Part shown: positions 1 through 11,132 of the stretch, piece by piece | Numbering within the stretch: the stretch's first letter is position 1 | Layout of the letters: each line of letters opens with the position of its first letter | Program-made: the position numbers and the translations under genes | Assembly: GCA_002007465.1 (NCBI GenBank) | Contig: LNAC01000162.1 | Location: 2,395,832 to 2,459,831 of the forward strand | Direction: 5' to 3' | Source: Ailurus styani | Lineage: Eukaryota; Chordata; Mammalia; Carnivora; Ailuridae | Length of the DNA: 64,000 bases | Notes under the pieces: generated by a model | The model's input: only the letters and a program-made list of their open reading frames with translations | The model's database searches: none | Told to the model about the DNA's origin: nothing

Positions 1-640
1 AAACATTGGCTTTCCATGCTATCCAACAATCATACTTCCAGATATTTACCCTGCTTATCTGAAATCTTATGTTCAGACAAAACTAGCACACAAATGTTTA
101 TAGCAGCTTTATTTATAGTCACTCCAAACTGGAATCAACAAAGATGTCCTTCAACAGGTGCATGAATAAACAATCTGTGATACAATCACACAATGGAATG
201 TTACTTAGAAATTTAAAAGTCATTGATTTTGTTGTGAACCTAAAAGTGCTCTAAAATTAAAAATAAAACATAAAGGATTTCAGTAAAAATAAAAAATGAA
301 ATATCAGGCATGAAAAGACATGGATGAATCTTAATATTGCTAAGTAGATGAAGCGAGGCTATTAAGGGTACATAATATGTAATTCCAAATATATGATATT
401 CTGAAAACAGCAAATCTATAGAGAAAGTTAAAATATCAGTGACTGTCAGGAATTGAGGAAGAAGGAGCTGAATAGATGTTAACACAGAAAATTTTTCAGG
501 GAAATGAAACTATTCAGTATGATACCATAATTGTGGATATGTAACACTATGCATTTGTGAAAACCAAAACGCACAGCACAGAATGAACCTTAATTATTGC
601 AAATAAAAAAATTCTTTAGGTGATGGGGGCATACCAGGAT
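1..640 (+). mobile_element. L1 3' end (ORF2 tail and 3' UTR), old
   Basis: The text follows the end of L1 ORF2 and its 3' UTR in sense: TTTATAGCAGCTTTATTTATA, 'gtccttcaacaggtgcatga', 'aatggaatgttacttag', 'gaaaagacatgga', then the 'gatattctgaaaac' 3' UTR motif. It is cut by the window start. The stretch 640-1050 may continue the 3' UTR but is too diverged to claim. Confidence 0.75.
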
Positions 641-1054
641 GCAATTCATAGTGTTACCAATAATCTGTCTTAAAAGTATGTGAAACAACCTCACTGAAGG
701 GGCTGGAGGGAGAGGTGGTATTCCATCCAAACTTGAAGATGACTGGTATCAGATGAAAAAGCAAAGGAACTTCGCATAAGCACTGCATTCTACTGATGAG
801 CTTGTTTTCTACAAGAGTATAGATTAACAATCCTGACACTGCTATACATGTATCCTTGAACTGAAAATTCAGTAAACGAATGATGAGCATGGAAGCCAGG
901 TTGGAGTGGGAGCTTATAGACAGGCAAGGGGAGAAGCCTAGAATGATCTATGTGGTAATGGATTAAAATTCAATATAACACCATGAACTCATGCTTAAAA
1001 CTTAATATAGATAGCTACACAGAGAAGTATTTGTAGAAAAATATACATATATGG

Positions 1055-1065
1055 GTGCGCGCGCG

Positions 1066-1115
<50 letters not shown>
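1055..1115. repeat. Compound (GC)n/(CA)n microsatellite
   Basis: A short alternating G/C tract with GTGC interruptions runs directly into about 22 CA repeats. Both parts are alternating purine-pyrimidine. Confidence 0.97.
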
Positions 1116-1116
<1 letters not shown>

Positions 1117-1599
1117 TTCCTTCCACTGTCCACTGAGAAAGCCTAGAAGGAAGGAAAGATACCTCAGCAGCAACAAGTATACTGAGCACCCAAATCTTGG
1201 TTTTGAATACCATGGTCCAATTAAAGGAATCAGATCTCTGGAGAAATAACTATTTCTAGGAGTGGAGCAAGAAATACATGAGATGATGAACTGGCGCATC
1301 TTGTAGTGGCAGAAAATGTGGACATGATAAAAAAATAAAAACAAAAACAAACAAACGAACAAAAACCCATCCACAATTATAGGGGTAGGTTATAGGAACA
1401 CAGAAATCAAATGAAAGAGCTCAACGTCTGATGACCAGAGCTGGAATAATTTAAGAGGCAAAAATAAAAAAAGGTAATATTGGATTATAACCCTAAATAT
1501 AAAACTATTTTCTACAAGGCTGTATTTATATAAGTTAATTATTAAAGAAATAAATTGGGAGAAGAAGAAGATCTCACATGCAGAGGAATTCCAAATAGT

Positions 1600-2277
1600 T
1601 TATGTTGATACTCTGTTCTCAGTGAGGGGAAGCACAACTCCCTAAAATGTGAGCTGTACTTAATGACTTCCTTCCAAAGAATGTAACATAGAAAGGGAGA
1701 AATAGAGGAACTTCACAGTAGAGAATTCTGACAGATGTGACCCTCAGTAAATTGATCGATATCAATAGTAAGTAGTATGACTGCATATACAGTCAATATG
1801 ACATAATAAGAGTGATACCTTACCTCTGTAGTCTTTCTCCCAAATACCCATAATTTAAATCTAAACATAAGAAAAAAAATCAGATAACCCCAACTGAAAG
1901 CATCCTACAAAATACCTGACCAGGGCTCTTCAAAACTACCTTAAAACTCCTCAGAAACTTAGAAACGGTCATACAGAAGAAGAGTCTGAAGAGACACAAT
2001 GACTACATTTAACAGTACCAAGGATGGAATATATGGTAACTGAAACATTATACCAGTTAAAAAAAATCAGTAAATCTGAGTCAAGTACAGACTTTAGCTA
2101 ATAATAATGTATCAGTATGGATCCAATAATTATAATCAGCATACTATATTAACTTAAGAAGCAAATAATGGAGGATAGTGGGTATGGAATATACAGGAAG
2201 CTTTGTGCTTTCTTTGCAACTTTTTTATAAATGTAAAATTAGGAAAAGATAAAAATTCTATTTATAATATAGGAATA
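1600..2277 (+). mobile_element. Ancient LINE (L1M/HAL1-type) 3' end
   Basis: Recognisable LINE tail phrases occur in order: 'ctttctcccaaatacccataa', 'acaaaatacctgaccag', 'gacacaatgactaca', 'gtacagactttagctaataataatg', 'gtatggaatatacaggaa' and 'tttctttgcaactttttt', followed by A-rich sequence. The left edge is uncertain and may extend to about 1125. The subfamily cannot be settled by eye. Confidence 0.65.
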
Positions 2278-2466
2278 GGGGTGCCTGGATGGTTCTGTTG
2301 GTTGTGTCTGACTCTTGATTTCAGCTCAAGTCATGATCTTGGGATGATGGGATTGAGCACTGTATTCAGCTATGTGCTTACCAAGGAGTCTGATTTGGAT
2401 TCTCTCCCTCTGTCCGTACCCCAACCCCCTCCACTTGCATCCTCACTCTCTCCCAAATAAATCTTA
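2278..2466 (+). mobile_element. CAN SINE, older copy, full length
   Basis: The tRNA-like head (GGGGTGCCTGGATGGTTCTG) is followed by 'gactcttgatttcagctcaa', the 'catgatcttggg' core, a CT-rich body and an AATAAATCTTA end. It is more diverged than the GGGTTAAAGCCTCTG type. It ends directly in a TA-rich tract. Confidence 0.9.
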
Positions 2467-2528
2467 TATATATAATATATATGTGTGTATATATATTATA
2501 TATAATGTATATATTTATATATACGTAA
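2467..2528. repeat. (TA)n/(TG)-rich low-complexity tail
   Basis: Continuous alternating T/A with a short GTGTGT core, grown from the A-rich tail of the SINE immediately upstream. Confidence 0.9.
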
Positions 2529-2639
2529 TGATCAAAATTATGCAAGAAACAAAAAATTCTGGCATCGGACTGGGGATTTCAAGAAATTTTTCTGGAAAAT
2601 TTAAAAGTCAGTGAAAAAAAATTAGTAAGAATATAGAAT

Positions 2640-3265
2640 ATTTGAACAAAATAATTAATAAGGGGAATTTATCGAATTTGTATCCAGAGACTCATAAGTG
2701 CATGTTCTCCTCTAGGACACAAGGAATAATTATAAAAATTGACCATGTACTAGGCCATGATGCAGTTGTAATATATATCAAGAAATTAATATCATATATA
2801 TCAAAATACTGATTCTAATGCAATTTTTAAATTAATAACTAGGAAACAAACACAAAGGCACACATACTTCAAAAACTTTAAATAACTTACTTGTCAAATT
2901 AGGTATTATACTGAGAATTATAAAATATGTTGAACTGAATAAAACTGAATAAAATGGTCATAAAATGTAGCAAACTTTTATGATTCAGATAAAGTGGTTC
3001 TTAAGGGGGTAAATGTTTAAGTGGTCATATTAGCGGGAAATGAGAAAAATTAAGTGAGCCATTAACTCAAGAATTTAGAAGAATAAATAAATGTAATAGT
3101 CTGTAATGCAGGAAATAAAAGAAATAACAGATACTACTAAGATAGAAAGCAAAGATACAAGATAGAAAAATCGGTCCTTGAGAAGATGAATACTATTGTC
3201 AAATATCCAGTGAAATTAACCAGGAAAAATAGCAGGTGAAAAAAAAGATTTAAGGATGAGAAATA
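2640..3265 (+). mobile_element. L1/HAL1 ORF2 fragment, degraded
   Basis: ORF2 phrases appear in sense: 'gaccatgtactaggccatga', 'aactttaaataacttact', 'aaagtggttcttaaggggg', 'gaaataacagatactactaag' and 'tccttgagaagatgaat'. They lie near the endonuclease/RT boundary. Many frameshifts and stops are present and there is no 3' end. Confidence 0.75.
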
Positions 3266-3370
3266 TGGACAACTAGAGGCATAACAAAGACAAAAATAAA
3301 TTTCTATGAAATTTTCATGTTATTCTGAAGGTGCAAATTAAATTGGTAGTAGGAACATATTCTTTAATAC

Positions 3371-3463
3371 TTTTTTTTTTAAAGCAGACTCCATGGAGTG
3401 CTTGAACTTGCAACACTGAGATCAAAATCTGAGCTCAGTGTCAAATGCTTAACCGACTGCTCC
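3371..3463 (-). mobile_element. CAN SINE fragment, old
   Basis: Reverse orientation, starting in a poly-T. 'actccatggagtgcttgaac', 'gagatcaaaatctgagctca' and 'gcttaaccgactgctcc' match the tRNA-like head and core only. It is diverged and short. Confidence 0.8.
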
Positions 3464-3624
3464 TAATATATTTTTTTTAAAAAAAGAATGCTTTGAAATA
3501 TTTACCGATAGAGTTTTAGTTCTTGTAAATATTCTTATCCTGTGTATCTCCATGCTTTGAAGATATGACATTTATTCTTTCAAGGGGAGGGTAAATCTAT
3601 CCAGAATGAAAAGTCCTTCATTGA

Positions 3625-4160
3625 CTTATTCATTCATTCATTTACAGGTATCTAAATTAATAGTACAATGTCCTGATACTGTACTAGGTACCTGGGATAC
3701 ATGGATGATCATGACATTTTTGTTTTGGTTCTAGTGAATCTTACATTATAACTGGGGAAAATCTCCAACAAACAAAACCAAATAAATCTACAATAATTTT
3801 TTTTGCTAAGTTATAATATAACATAAAAGGGGAACATAAGTTAGAAAATAACTTGGGCAATGTAAGGAAAGGAACGTTTTAGATAAGGTATTCAGAAAAA
3901 TTCTTTGAGCAGATACCTCATTTAACTAAAGATATAAGCCACCCAAAGACTTGGGAACTGGGTTTTAGGCAGCAAAAGCTGTCAGGTGCAGATGAATTTG
4001 AGGTGTTTCAATGACTAGGTTAGGATGGCTGCAGCACATAGAGAAAGAGCAGGAGCAGTCATATACCAGACTGGAGAGGAAAACAGACATTCCATTATAT
4101 GGGGGTCATTAGACTCTGTTAAAGAATTTGGATTACATTCATTCTAAGTATTTTAAAAAA
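3625..4160 (-). mobile_element. L2 LINE, 3' segment (minus), interrupted by L1
   Basis: Reverse complement of an L2 3' end: 'attcattcattcatttacagg', 'gatactgtactaggtacctg', 'tctagtgaatcttacatta', the 'gaaaaattctttgagcag' region, then 'ggaggaaaacagacattcc'. The same element resumes at 7300-7745 after the L1 insertion. The YxDD-bearing RT region lies further upstream in the element and is not intact. Confidence 0.7.
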
Positions 4161-4516
4161 CTATAATAAGAGACAAAAGAAGGGCATTACATAATGATAA
4201 AGTGGCTAATCCACATGAATATATAGCATTTCAAAATATTTACATACTCAACATAGGAACACCTAAATATATAAAGCAAATATTAACAGATCTCAGGTCT
4301 AAAGGGAAAAATAGACAGGAATACCATAATAATAGAAGACTTTAATACCCCTCTTACATCAATGGATAGACCTTCCAGACACAAGATCATTAAGAAAACA
4401 TTAGTCCTTAAATGACACCTTAGACTAGAAGACCTTAACAGATACATACAGAACATTTAACCCAAAGACAACAGAATACACTTCCTTCGAGTACATAGAG
4501 AATATTCTCCAGGATA

Positions 4517-4718
4517 GGGGTGTCTGGGGGTACAGTTGGTTAAGTGTCGGACTCTTGATTTCAGCTCAGGTCATGATCTCAGGGTAGTGAGATCGAGCCC
4601 TGCATCAGGGCTCCACACTCTGCATGAAGTCTACTTAAGACTCTCTTTCTCTGTACCTGTGCCCCTCCCCCACTATGCTTTCCCAATTTCTCTTTCAAGT
4701 ATATAAGTCTTAAAAAAA
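4517..4718 (+). mobile_element. CAN SINE inserted in L1
   Basis: Full SINE, with the head 'ggggtgtctgggggtacag', 'gactcttgatttcagctcag' and a CT-rich 3' half. The flanking duplications are imperfect: ATTCTCCAGGATA (4504-4516) and ATTCTCTAGGCTA (4719-4731). The L1 text is continuous across the insertion. Confidence 0.92.
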
Positions 4719-5665
4719 ATTCTCTAGGCTAGATTATATGTTAAGCCACAAGTCTTAGTAAGTTTAAGAAAAAAAATTACAGCAATAGTCCTGATAAAAA
4801 TATGCAAAAATCCTCAACAATTTGAATGTAGCAAACCAAATTCAACAATATGTTAAAAGGATCATACCTAAGTGGAATTTATTCCAGGAATACAAGCCTG
4901 GTTCAACATATGGAGAACAGTCAATGAGTTATACCACATTAGCAAAATGAAGGATAAAAATCCTATGATAATCTCAATAGATGCAGTAAAAGCATTTGAC
5001 AAAATTCCACATCCATTTATGATTAAAAACTCCTAATAGAGGTTAGAAAGGGAATGTACCTCAACTTAACAAAGACATATGATGAATCCATAGCTAATGT
5101 TATACTTAAAGGTGAAAAGCTGAAAGCTTTTCCTCTAAGATCAGGAACAAGACCTGATGCCCACTCTCACCACTTTTATTCAACATACTATTGAACATTC
5201 TAATCAGGGCAATTAGGAAGGGAAAAGAAACAAAACCATCCATACTGAAAAGGAAGAAATGAAACTGTCACTATTTGCAGATGACATATATAAAAAAAAA
5301 ACCCTGAAGACTCCATCAAAAATACTATTAAAATAAATTTAGTAATGTTGCAGGATACAAAATCAATATACAAAAATCTGTTGCATTTTTATACACAAAT
5401 AATGATCAAAAAGAGAAATTCAGATAACAATCCCATTGGCAACTGTATTTTCTTCTGGCGTCCTTCAGAGTAAGTTTAACCAAGTAGGTGAAAGACCTAT
5501 CCACTGAAAACTATAAAACCTTATGGAAAGAAATTGAAGACAACACAAATAAATGGAAAGATAAGCTGTGCTCATGAAATGAAAGAATTAATAGTGTTAA
5601 AATGTCCCTACTACCTAAATAAATCTATAGTTTCAGTGCAATCCCTATCAAAATTCCAATGGCAT

Positions 5666-5712
5666 TTTTCATAGCCATTAGCTATTCATAGCCATTGGCT
5701 ATTTCATAGCCA
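5666..5712 (+). repeat. Short tandem duplication within L1 ORF2
   Basis: The unit TTCATAGCCATTAGCTA is repeated about three times with small changes where normal L1 ORF2 has a single copy. This is a local expansion after insertion. Confidence 0.75.
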
Positions 5713-5742
5713 AATAGCACAAACAATCCAAAATTTGGTTTG

Positions 5743-5931
5743 TTTTTTTTTTTAGAGATTTATTTGACAGAGAGAGAGATCACAAGTAGGCAGAGAGGCA
5801 GACAGAGAGAGAGGAGGAAGCAGGCTCTCTGCCAAGCAGAGAGCCCGATGCGGGCCTCGATCCCAGGACCCTGAGATCATGACCTGAGCCAAAGGCAGAG
5901 GCTTTAACCCACTGAGCCACCCAGGTGCCCC
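5743..5931 (-). mobile_element. CAN SINE (mustelid type) inserted in L1
   Basis: Reverse complement with a poly-T start, 'cacaagtaggcagagaggca', 'gcaggctctctgccaagcag' and the head ending CCACCCAGGTGCCCC. TSDs are AAAATTTGGTTTG (5730-5742) and AAAATTTGTTTTG (5932-5944). L1 resumes directly afterwards. Confidence 0.95.
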
Positions 5932-6185
5932 AAAATTTGTTTTGGATTGAGAAAGCAATCTTGAGAAAGAAGACCAAAGCTGAAGCATCATGCTCCCTGA
6001 TTTCAAACTCTATTACAAAGCTATAGTAGTAAAACAGTATGGTATTGGCATAAAACACATACATCAGTGGAAGAGAATAGAGCCCAGGAATAAACTCAAG
6101 CACATATGGTCAATTAATTTATGACAAATGTGTAAATGATATATTATGGGAATAACAGTTTTTCTTCATTTATCTTCAATAAATA

Positions 6186-6524
6186 ATGTTGGAAAAACTG
6201 GACGGTCACATGCAAAAGAATGAAACTGGACCACTATCTTACGTCACATACAAAACTAAATCAAAATGGATTAAAGACTTGAATATAGGACCTGAAAACA
6301 AACTCCTACAAGAAAATATAGGTGGTAATCTACCTAATATAAGTCATGGTGATGATTTTTTTAATCTGACGCCAAAAGTAAAAGAAAAAAAAGCAAAAAT
6401 AAACAATTGGGACTACACAAAACTAAAAATCTTTTGCACAGAAAGAAAACTATCAGCAGAACGAAAAGACAACCTACCAAATGGTGGAAAATATTTGCAA
6501 ATCATGTATCTCATAAGGGATTAA
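6186..6524 (+). pseudogene. L1 ORF2 C-terminal remnant (113 codons open)
   Basis: An open frame within the L1 at 4165-7275. Its product contains NKLLQENIGGNL and WDYTKLKIF, which match the region downstream of the RT domain in L1 ORF2p. It has no RT or endonuclease motif and is a non-functional leftover. Confidence 0.85.
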
Positions 6525-7299
6525 TATCCAAAATATATAAAAAATTCATTCAATAAACAATGAGCAGATCTGAATTTTTCCAAAGAACCATACCAATGGC
6601 CAACAAGTGCATGGAAATGTGTTCAGCATCATTAATCTTCAGAGAAATGTAAACCCAAATCACAATGAAATATCACCTCTCACTTGTTAGGATGGCTATT
6701 ATAAAAAAAATAAGAAATAACAAGTGTTGGCAAGGATATGGAGAAAAGGGAACCCTTGTGCTCTCTGAGTAGGAATGTAAATGGGTGCACCCACTATGTA
6801 AAACAGTATGGGTGATCCTCAAAATATTAAAAATAGGACTACCATAAGATCTAGAAATTCCACTTCTAGGTATTTATCTGAAGAAAACAAAACACTAACT
6901 CAAAAAGATACATGCACCCCCATGTTCACTGAAGCACTATTTACAGCAAACAAAATATGAGAACAATCTGAGTCCATCATTGGGTGAAAGGTTCAAGAAA
7001 GTGAGGTGCGTGTATGTGTATAAACAGCACAGTGGAGTATTATTCAGCTATAGAAAAAGAATGAAATCTTGCCATTTGTGACAACATAGACGGAGCTTGA
7101 GCACATTACGTTAAGTGAAATGAGTCTGACAGAGAAAGACAAACACCATATTATCTCTATTACATGGGGGGGGAAGTTTTACAGAAATAGGGAACAGATT
7201 GGTGGTTGCCGTGGGGGCATGTTGGTAGGGAGAAATTGGTGAAAGGGGTCAAATTTTAAAAAAAGAAATTGATATGACATACATACTTAAACTATTATT

Positions 7300-7745
7300 C
7301 TAGACTCTAGAATCTGTTCTAAAATAGCAGTCTAAAGAGTCACGAAAAGAAGCATAGAAATCATGAGGCTATTTTAGCAATGGAGGTCAGACATTCATGG
7401 TACCTGTCGAGATGATGCAATAATTACACAGACATTTGAAAAGGTAGATTTAGATTCACCTGCTGATTAATTGGGTAGGAGGTATAATAAGATTATTAGA
7501 TTAACTGAGACTGAATTTTTTTTTTTGTTTAACCTAATTTAACTGGTGGATAGTGGTGCCAATTACTAGGATGGAAAAGATCTTGGGATGAATCAGGATT
7601 GGCATGGATGTTGACCAGAAATAAAGGAATCTATTGTACACGTACCAAAATTGAGATACCCATTACACGTCTACTGTCGATACTGATAAGCAAGTTGAAT
7701 ATATGACTCTAGAGCTCGTGGTCCATGAAAATGGTTGGTACTAGA
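7300..7745 (-). mobile_element. L2 LINE, upstream segment (minus)
   Basis: Continuation of the L2 at 3625-4160. On the plus strand 'gctattttagcaatggaggtc', 'tggatagtggtgccaatta', 'attgagatacccattacacg' and 'aagttgaatatatgactct' follow the reverse complement of L2 ORF2 just downstream of its RT core. It was displaced by the L1 insertion. Confidence 0.65.
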
Positions 7746-9195
7746 AGTAACAACAGATCTCTTTGAGTCTTCTAAGGTTACTCTTTTAAACATATAGTGA
7801 GAAAATTGTCTTGAAAAACAAGCTTTGTGGCAAGAATGTCTTTTCTAAATGGCAGTAATTTCCTTTGTACTCTTTTAATCTAGCTTTACTCTAAAGTAAG
7901 AAGAGTTAAGTCATTCAAGAATGGTTCCCTGCCAGCTAAATTCCCAGAAAAAGAGTTGGCCTTCCGTAAAACTTAATGAAGTCTGGTTATGACTCACAAC
8001 TTGGACCCTAGGCTCTGACCATGTCAGGAGAAAGCCTTTTCAACTTGAAAAAGCTTGCTTTAAAGAAGGTGACAGAGACATCTTTGTGGCAATTTTAAGA
8101 CCCATTTAACTCCTACTTTAGTATCCAGTAAGAGGATAATTGGATGAGTAAAGATAAAAGCACTTACAGAAAAAATACACTATAGGGTTTCAAAGCCTCA
8201 GTTTAAGTGGCTAAAATTTTGACCTCATTATAAGTTGTTCCCACATGAACTTCATTCAAATACCTCTAAGGTACCATATTCTTTCAAGTGACCCCTAGTA
8301 GACAGTTAAAGAGTAATTTTTTTCAAAATAACTACAGCGCCTAAACCTTTTTCTCCCTGGGTATGACGCCAATTCATGTACTTGACGCACAAATTCTGGC
8401 TACTGTCCACCCTTCATAGACATAGTCCAATGTAAGAAGGCAGTGCCCTAAAGAAAGAGAATTTTATATGGGTTTGGTTCAACGAATAACACTAGGTAGC
8501 CAAATCTGCAGTCCCAAAAAGGCTTAATTGAGGGACTATTTGCAGACCAGATTTGGTCTAAAATTTGTTTTTGGTAAACCAATTATTTAATAAATTTTTT
8601 TAGTTGCCAACATGTAAAGATTCAAATATTTCTCACAAAATGTGAGTTGACTTCTAGTTTTATTAGAAAAGATACCAAAACTGGACATGTATTCTGTTAC
8701 AGTAACAAAATCTTTTTCACAGCAATTTCCCCTTCACCTCTGGCAAGAAATATTAAGTTCACTACTATCTCTATCACTATTATATTAAACTCAAATCAAT
8801 TTACTTATTTACTCTACTGCCTATTTTAAGCATATAAATCTATAGAACCTTGACATACACCCTCACTTATGTGTTAGTATATCTCTGTGCAATTTTTAGT
8901 CAAGTCCTAATGATAAATCAAAATCCTATACTGATTTTCATGGCATGGTACTTCCCATTAATTTCTCAATTTTCTGAGAGAAATTCAGTCTGCACCATAT
9001 TCTCATAGCCTCATTTATATTTATCACAGGTTGTACAGTACCTGCTACATATTCAGGTGTACAAAGTCTTGTGTGGTGAACTTGTTTAGCAGTCTTGACC
9101 TATTATGAAAATGTTTAACAAAGAATTTTTTTTACTATCAAAAGCAGCACTTTTTTTCCTGATAAAATTTTTTATTTGAGATGTGGGTAAAAAAT
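7746..9195. other. Unassigned AT-rich sequence
   Basis: No repeat family, exon or RNA gene recognised on either strand. The 60-codon frame at 8647-8829 has no supporting features. Confidence 0.5.
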
Positions 9196-9199
9196 AATA

Positions 9200-9318
9200 T
9201 AGCCTCCATTTCATAAGTGAGATTTTTAGACTTAAATTTAATATATTTACATAACATCACCTTAACCTGATTTTTGATCTGAATCCTCTTATTCTAGACC
9301 ACAGTGTTATCAAATATA
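9200..9318 (+). mobile_element. Possible MIR SINE
   Basis: 'cctccatttcataagtgag' followed by 'acataacatcaccttaacctg' and 'gatctgaatcctcttattctag' is arranged like the conserved MIR core (payload of Pol II-like 'ccattttacagatgagg'). It is heavily diverged. Confidence 0.4.
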
Positions 9319-10630
9319 TCTATTTCTAAAATAATTCTAACTCCATCATCACCAACCTATGAAGTCTCTTTGACTTTTCAGTTGTATTTCCAAGAAGGAC
9401 AATAGTATGTATCTAATCATCCCACAACTCCTTTTTACCTTGAATCCTCTGACCGGAAGTCCCTGTCAAAGATGTTCTTAGCTTATGCCTAAGGTTAAAC
9501 ATTTAACCTACAAGGTAGCTGAGTACTACTTATGAGGTGCTAAATACTGACATTAGTCCCCCAAACACAACTCTAATTATAGGGTCGTTTTCTTAGCTTA
9601 GAGACACATTCAAAGAAACACATATCTGACATATACCTTGAGGATTAATGCAGATATTAACAAATTTTAAGGGTGTAACTTGTATGGTTTTCATTCCAGA
9701 AAAAGTTTCCTACAGGCATATCTAAACTTAGTTTCTTCTCCGAAAGTAACATTCACAGCAGCTACTTTTCTATTCCATGCTTCTTATTTTTACCTTCTCT
9801 ATTCCTCATGTCATGCTGGACACTTCCAGACCTTCTTGCCACCAGCTCCACCAGAGCACTGTACTATGACAGGAGGGTGTGCTGTGTTCTGTATCATCGG
9901 TCTTATCCTTCTGTAATTGGTACTTGACCCAAGGCCAAACAATTTAAATTCTGGGGCTCCATCAGTTGACAATGAGAATAGAACTGCTAGGACCATGTAA
10001 ACATAAAAGATTCACATAGAAATCAGATGGTTAGCCAACATAGGATAAGAAAAAGACTGTTGTGGAGGAGTAAAATTATGAAAAAGAAAATGATGGCAAT
10101 TAGTAAAGAAACAAAAGTGGACCATAAAGACGAAAAAATTCACATAGGTAATTACAAAAGATATCTGAAGAGCTGGTTTACCTTTTGTAAATTTGGATTT
10201 TTCAGTTTGCAGTTTTATCCTATACGTGTCCTTCCATTGTAGACAGAAAAATTGTTTGAACTGTTGACATTTTTTTTCTAAGTTTCCCTTTCCCCTACCT
10301 CTATTCAAGCAAATATATAGCTCTATGCACATTATTTTGAGAGAGGTGAGTCTCAGTAGGGCAGAAGATATAGTTTAGAAGTATATGTGTTTTTTATGTT
10401 TGTTTTTAGCTCCCTGAGCTATATATTAGGAGAACTTAGTAAGTTTGTTAGAGGAGTTAAGGGGAAAGGAATCTATGGGCATGAGTGAAGCATGTTGGCC
10501 ACAAAAAAGAATTAATGTGTGTATACAAAACAAAAGATAAAATAAATCTACCTCTTCCATTACTCTAGGTATAGGTCGGGGAGCGGGGAGGAAAAAGAGG
10601 AAGAAAAAGCAAGCTTGTTCCTTGGGTTAT
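9319..10630. other. Unassigned AT-rich sequence
   Basis: Nothing confidently recognised. Overlapping short frames on both strands at 9680-10332 look like chance openings. Confidence 0.5.
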
Positions 10631-10634
10631 AGAT

Positions 10635-10830
10635 GGCGGTCTTCTGTGTTCACGCTATTTTCCCTCTGGGCCTGTGTCCTAATCTTCTCGGGACACCAGT
10701 CATGTAAGTCCGTTCTATGACCTCATTTTAAATACCCTTTAAAGGCCCTATCTCCAAATACAGTCACAGTCTGAGGGACTAGTGGTTGTAACCTCAACAC
10801 ATAAATTGGAAATTACACCACTAAGTCTCC
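10635..10830 (-). mobile_element. MaLR-type LTR fragment (MLT1-like)
   Basis: On the plus strand 'gggcctgtgtcctaatcttc', 'gggacaccagtcatg', 'tatgacctcattttaa' and 'aggccctatctccaaatacag' correspond to the reverse complement of MLT1-family LTRs. No partner LTR or internal region was recognised. Confidence 0.6.
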
Positions 10831-10945
10831 CTCCAAAAAGGGGTCTATGGATCCTAAGAGTAGAGGAACATGTGAACTAAAATAGGGAGGGCCACCAGGG
10901 AATTTGTAGAGCAAGCAGCAGAAAAGATCTAACTACATGTTATCT

Positions 10946-11120
10946 ATTTTTTTTAAGATTTTATTTATTTATTTGACATAGAGAGATCACAAGTAGGCAG
11001 AGGAGGAAGCAGGCTCCCTGCCCAGGACCCTAGGATCATGCAGGGCTCAATCCCAGGACCCTAGGATCATGACCTGAGCCAAAGGCAGGGGCTTTAACCC
11101 ACTGAGCCACCCAGGCGCCC
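10946..11120 (-). mobile_element. CAN SINE (mustelid type) with internal duplication
   Basis: Reverse SINE with poly-T start and the 'cacaagtaggcagaggagga' body; the head ends CCACCCAGGCGCCC. A perfect 12-bp TSD TACATGTTATCT lies at 10934-10945 and 11121-11132. A 20-bp segment, CCCAGGACCCTAGGATCATG, is present twice (11021-11040 and 11052-11071), so the middle is rearranged relative to its relatives. Confidence 0.95.
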
Positions 11121-11132
11121 TACATGTTATCT

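Larger units (their letters stand above)
4165..7275 (+). mobile_element. L1 element (L1MA-like), internally deleted, carrying two SINEs
   Basis: Sense L1 ORF2 begins in the endonuclease region ('aatagaagactttaatacccc', 'gaatattctccaggatag') and passes a SINE at 4517-4718. At about 4775 it jumps to the RT region ('tatgcaaaaatcctcaac', 'caagcctggttcaacatatg', FADD motif at about 5273-5287). After the SINE at 5743-5931 it runs on through the ORF2 C-terminus into a 3' UTR ending at about 7275. Stops and frameshifts are frequent; the longest open remnant is 6186-6524. It sits inside an L2. Confidence 0.85.

Noticed and set aside
6186..6524. Possible cellular gene from a 113-codon frame
   Set aside because: Product matches the L1 ORF2 C-terminal region; it is transposon remnant.
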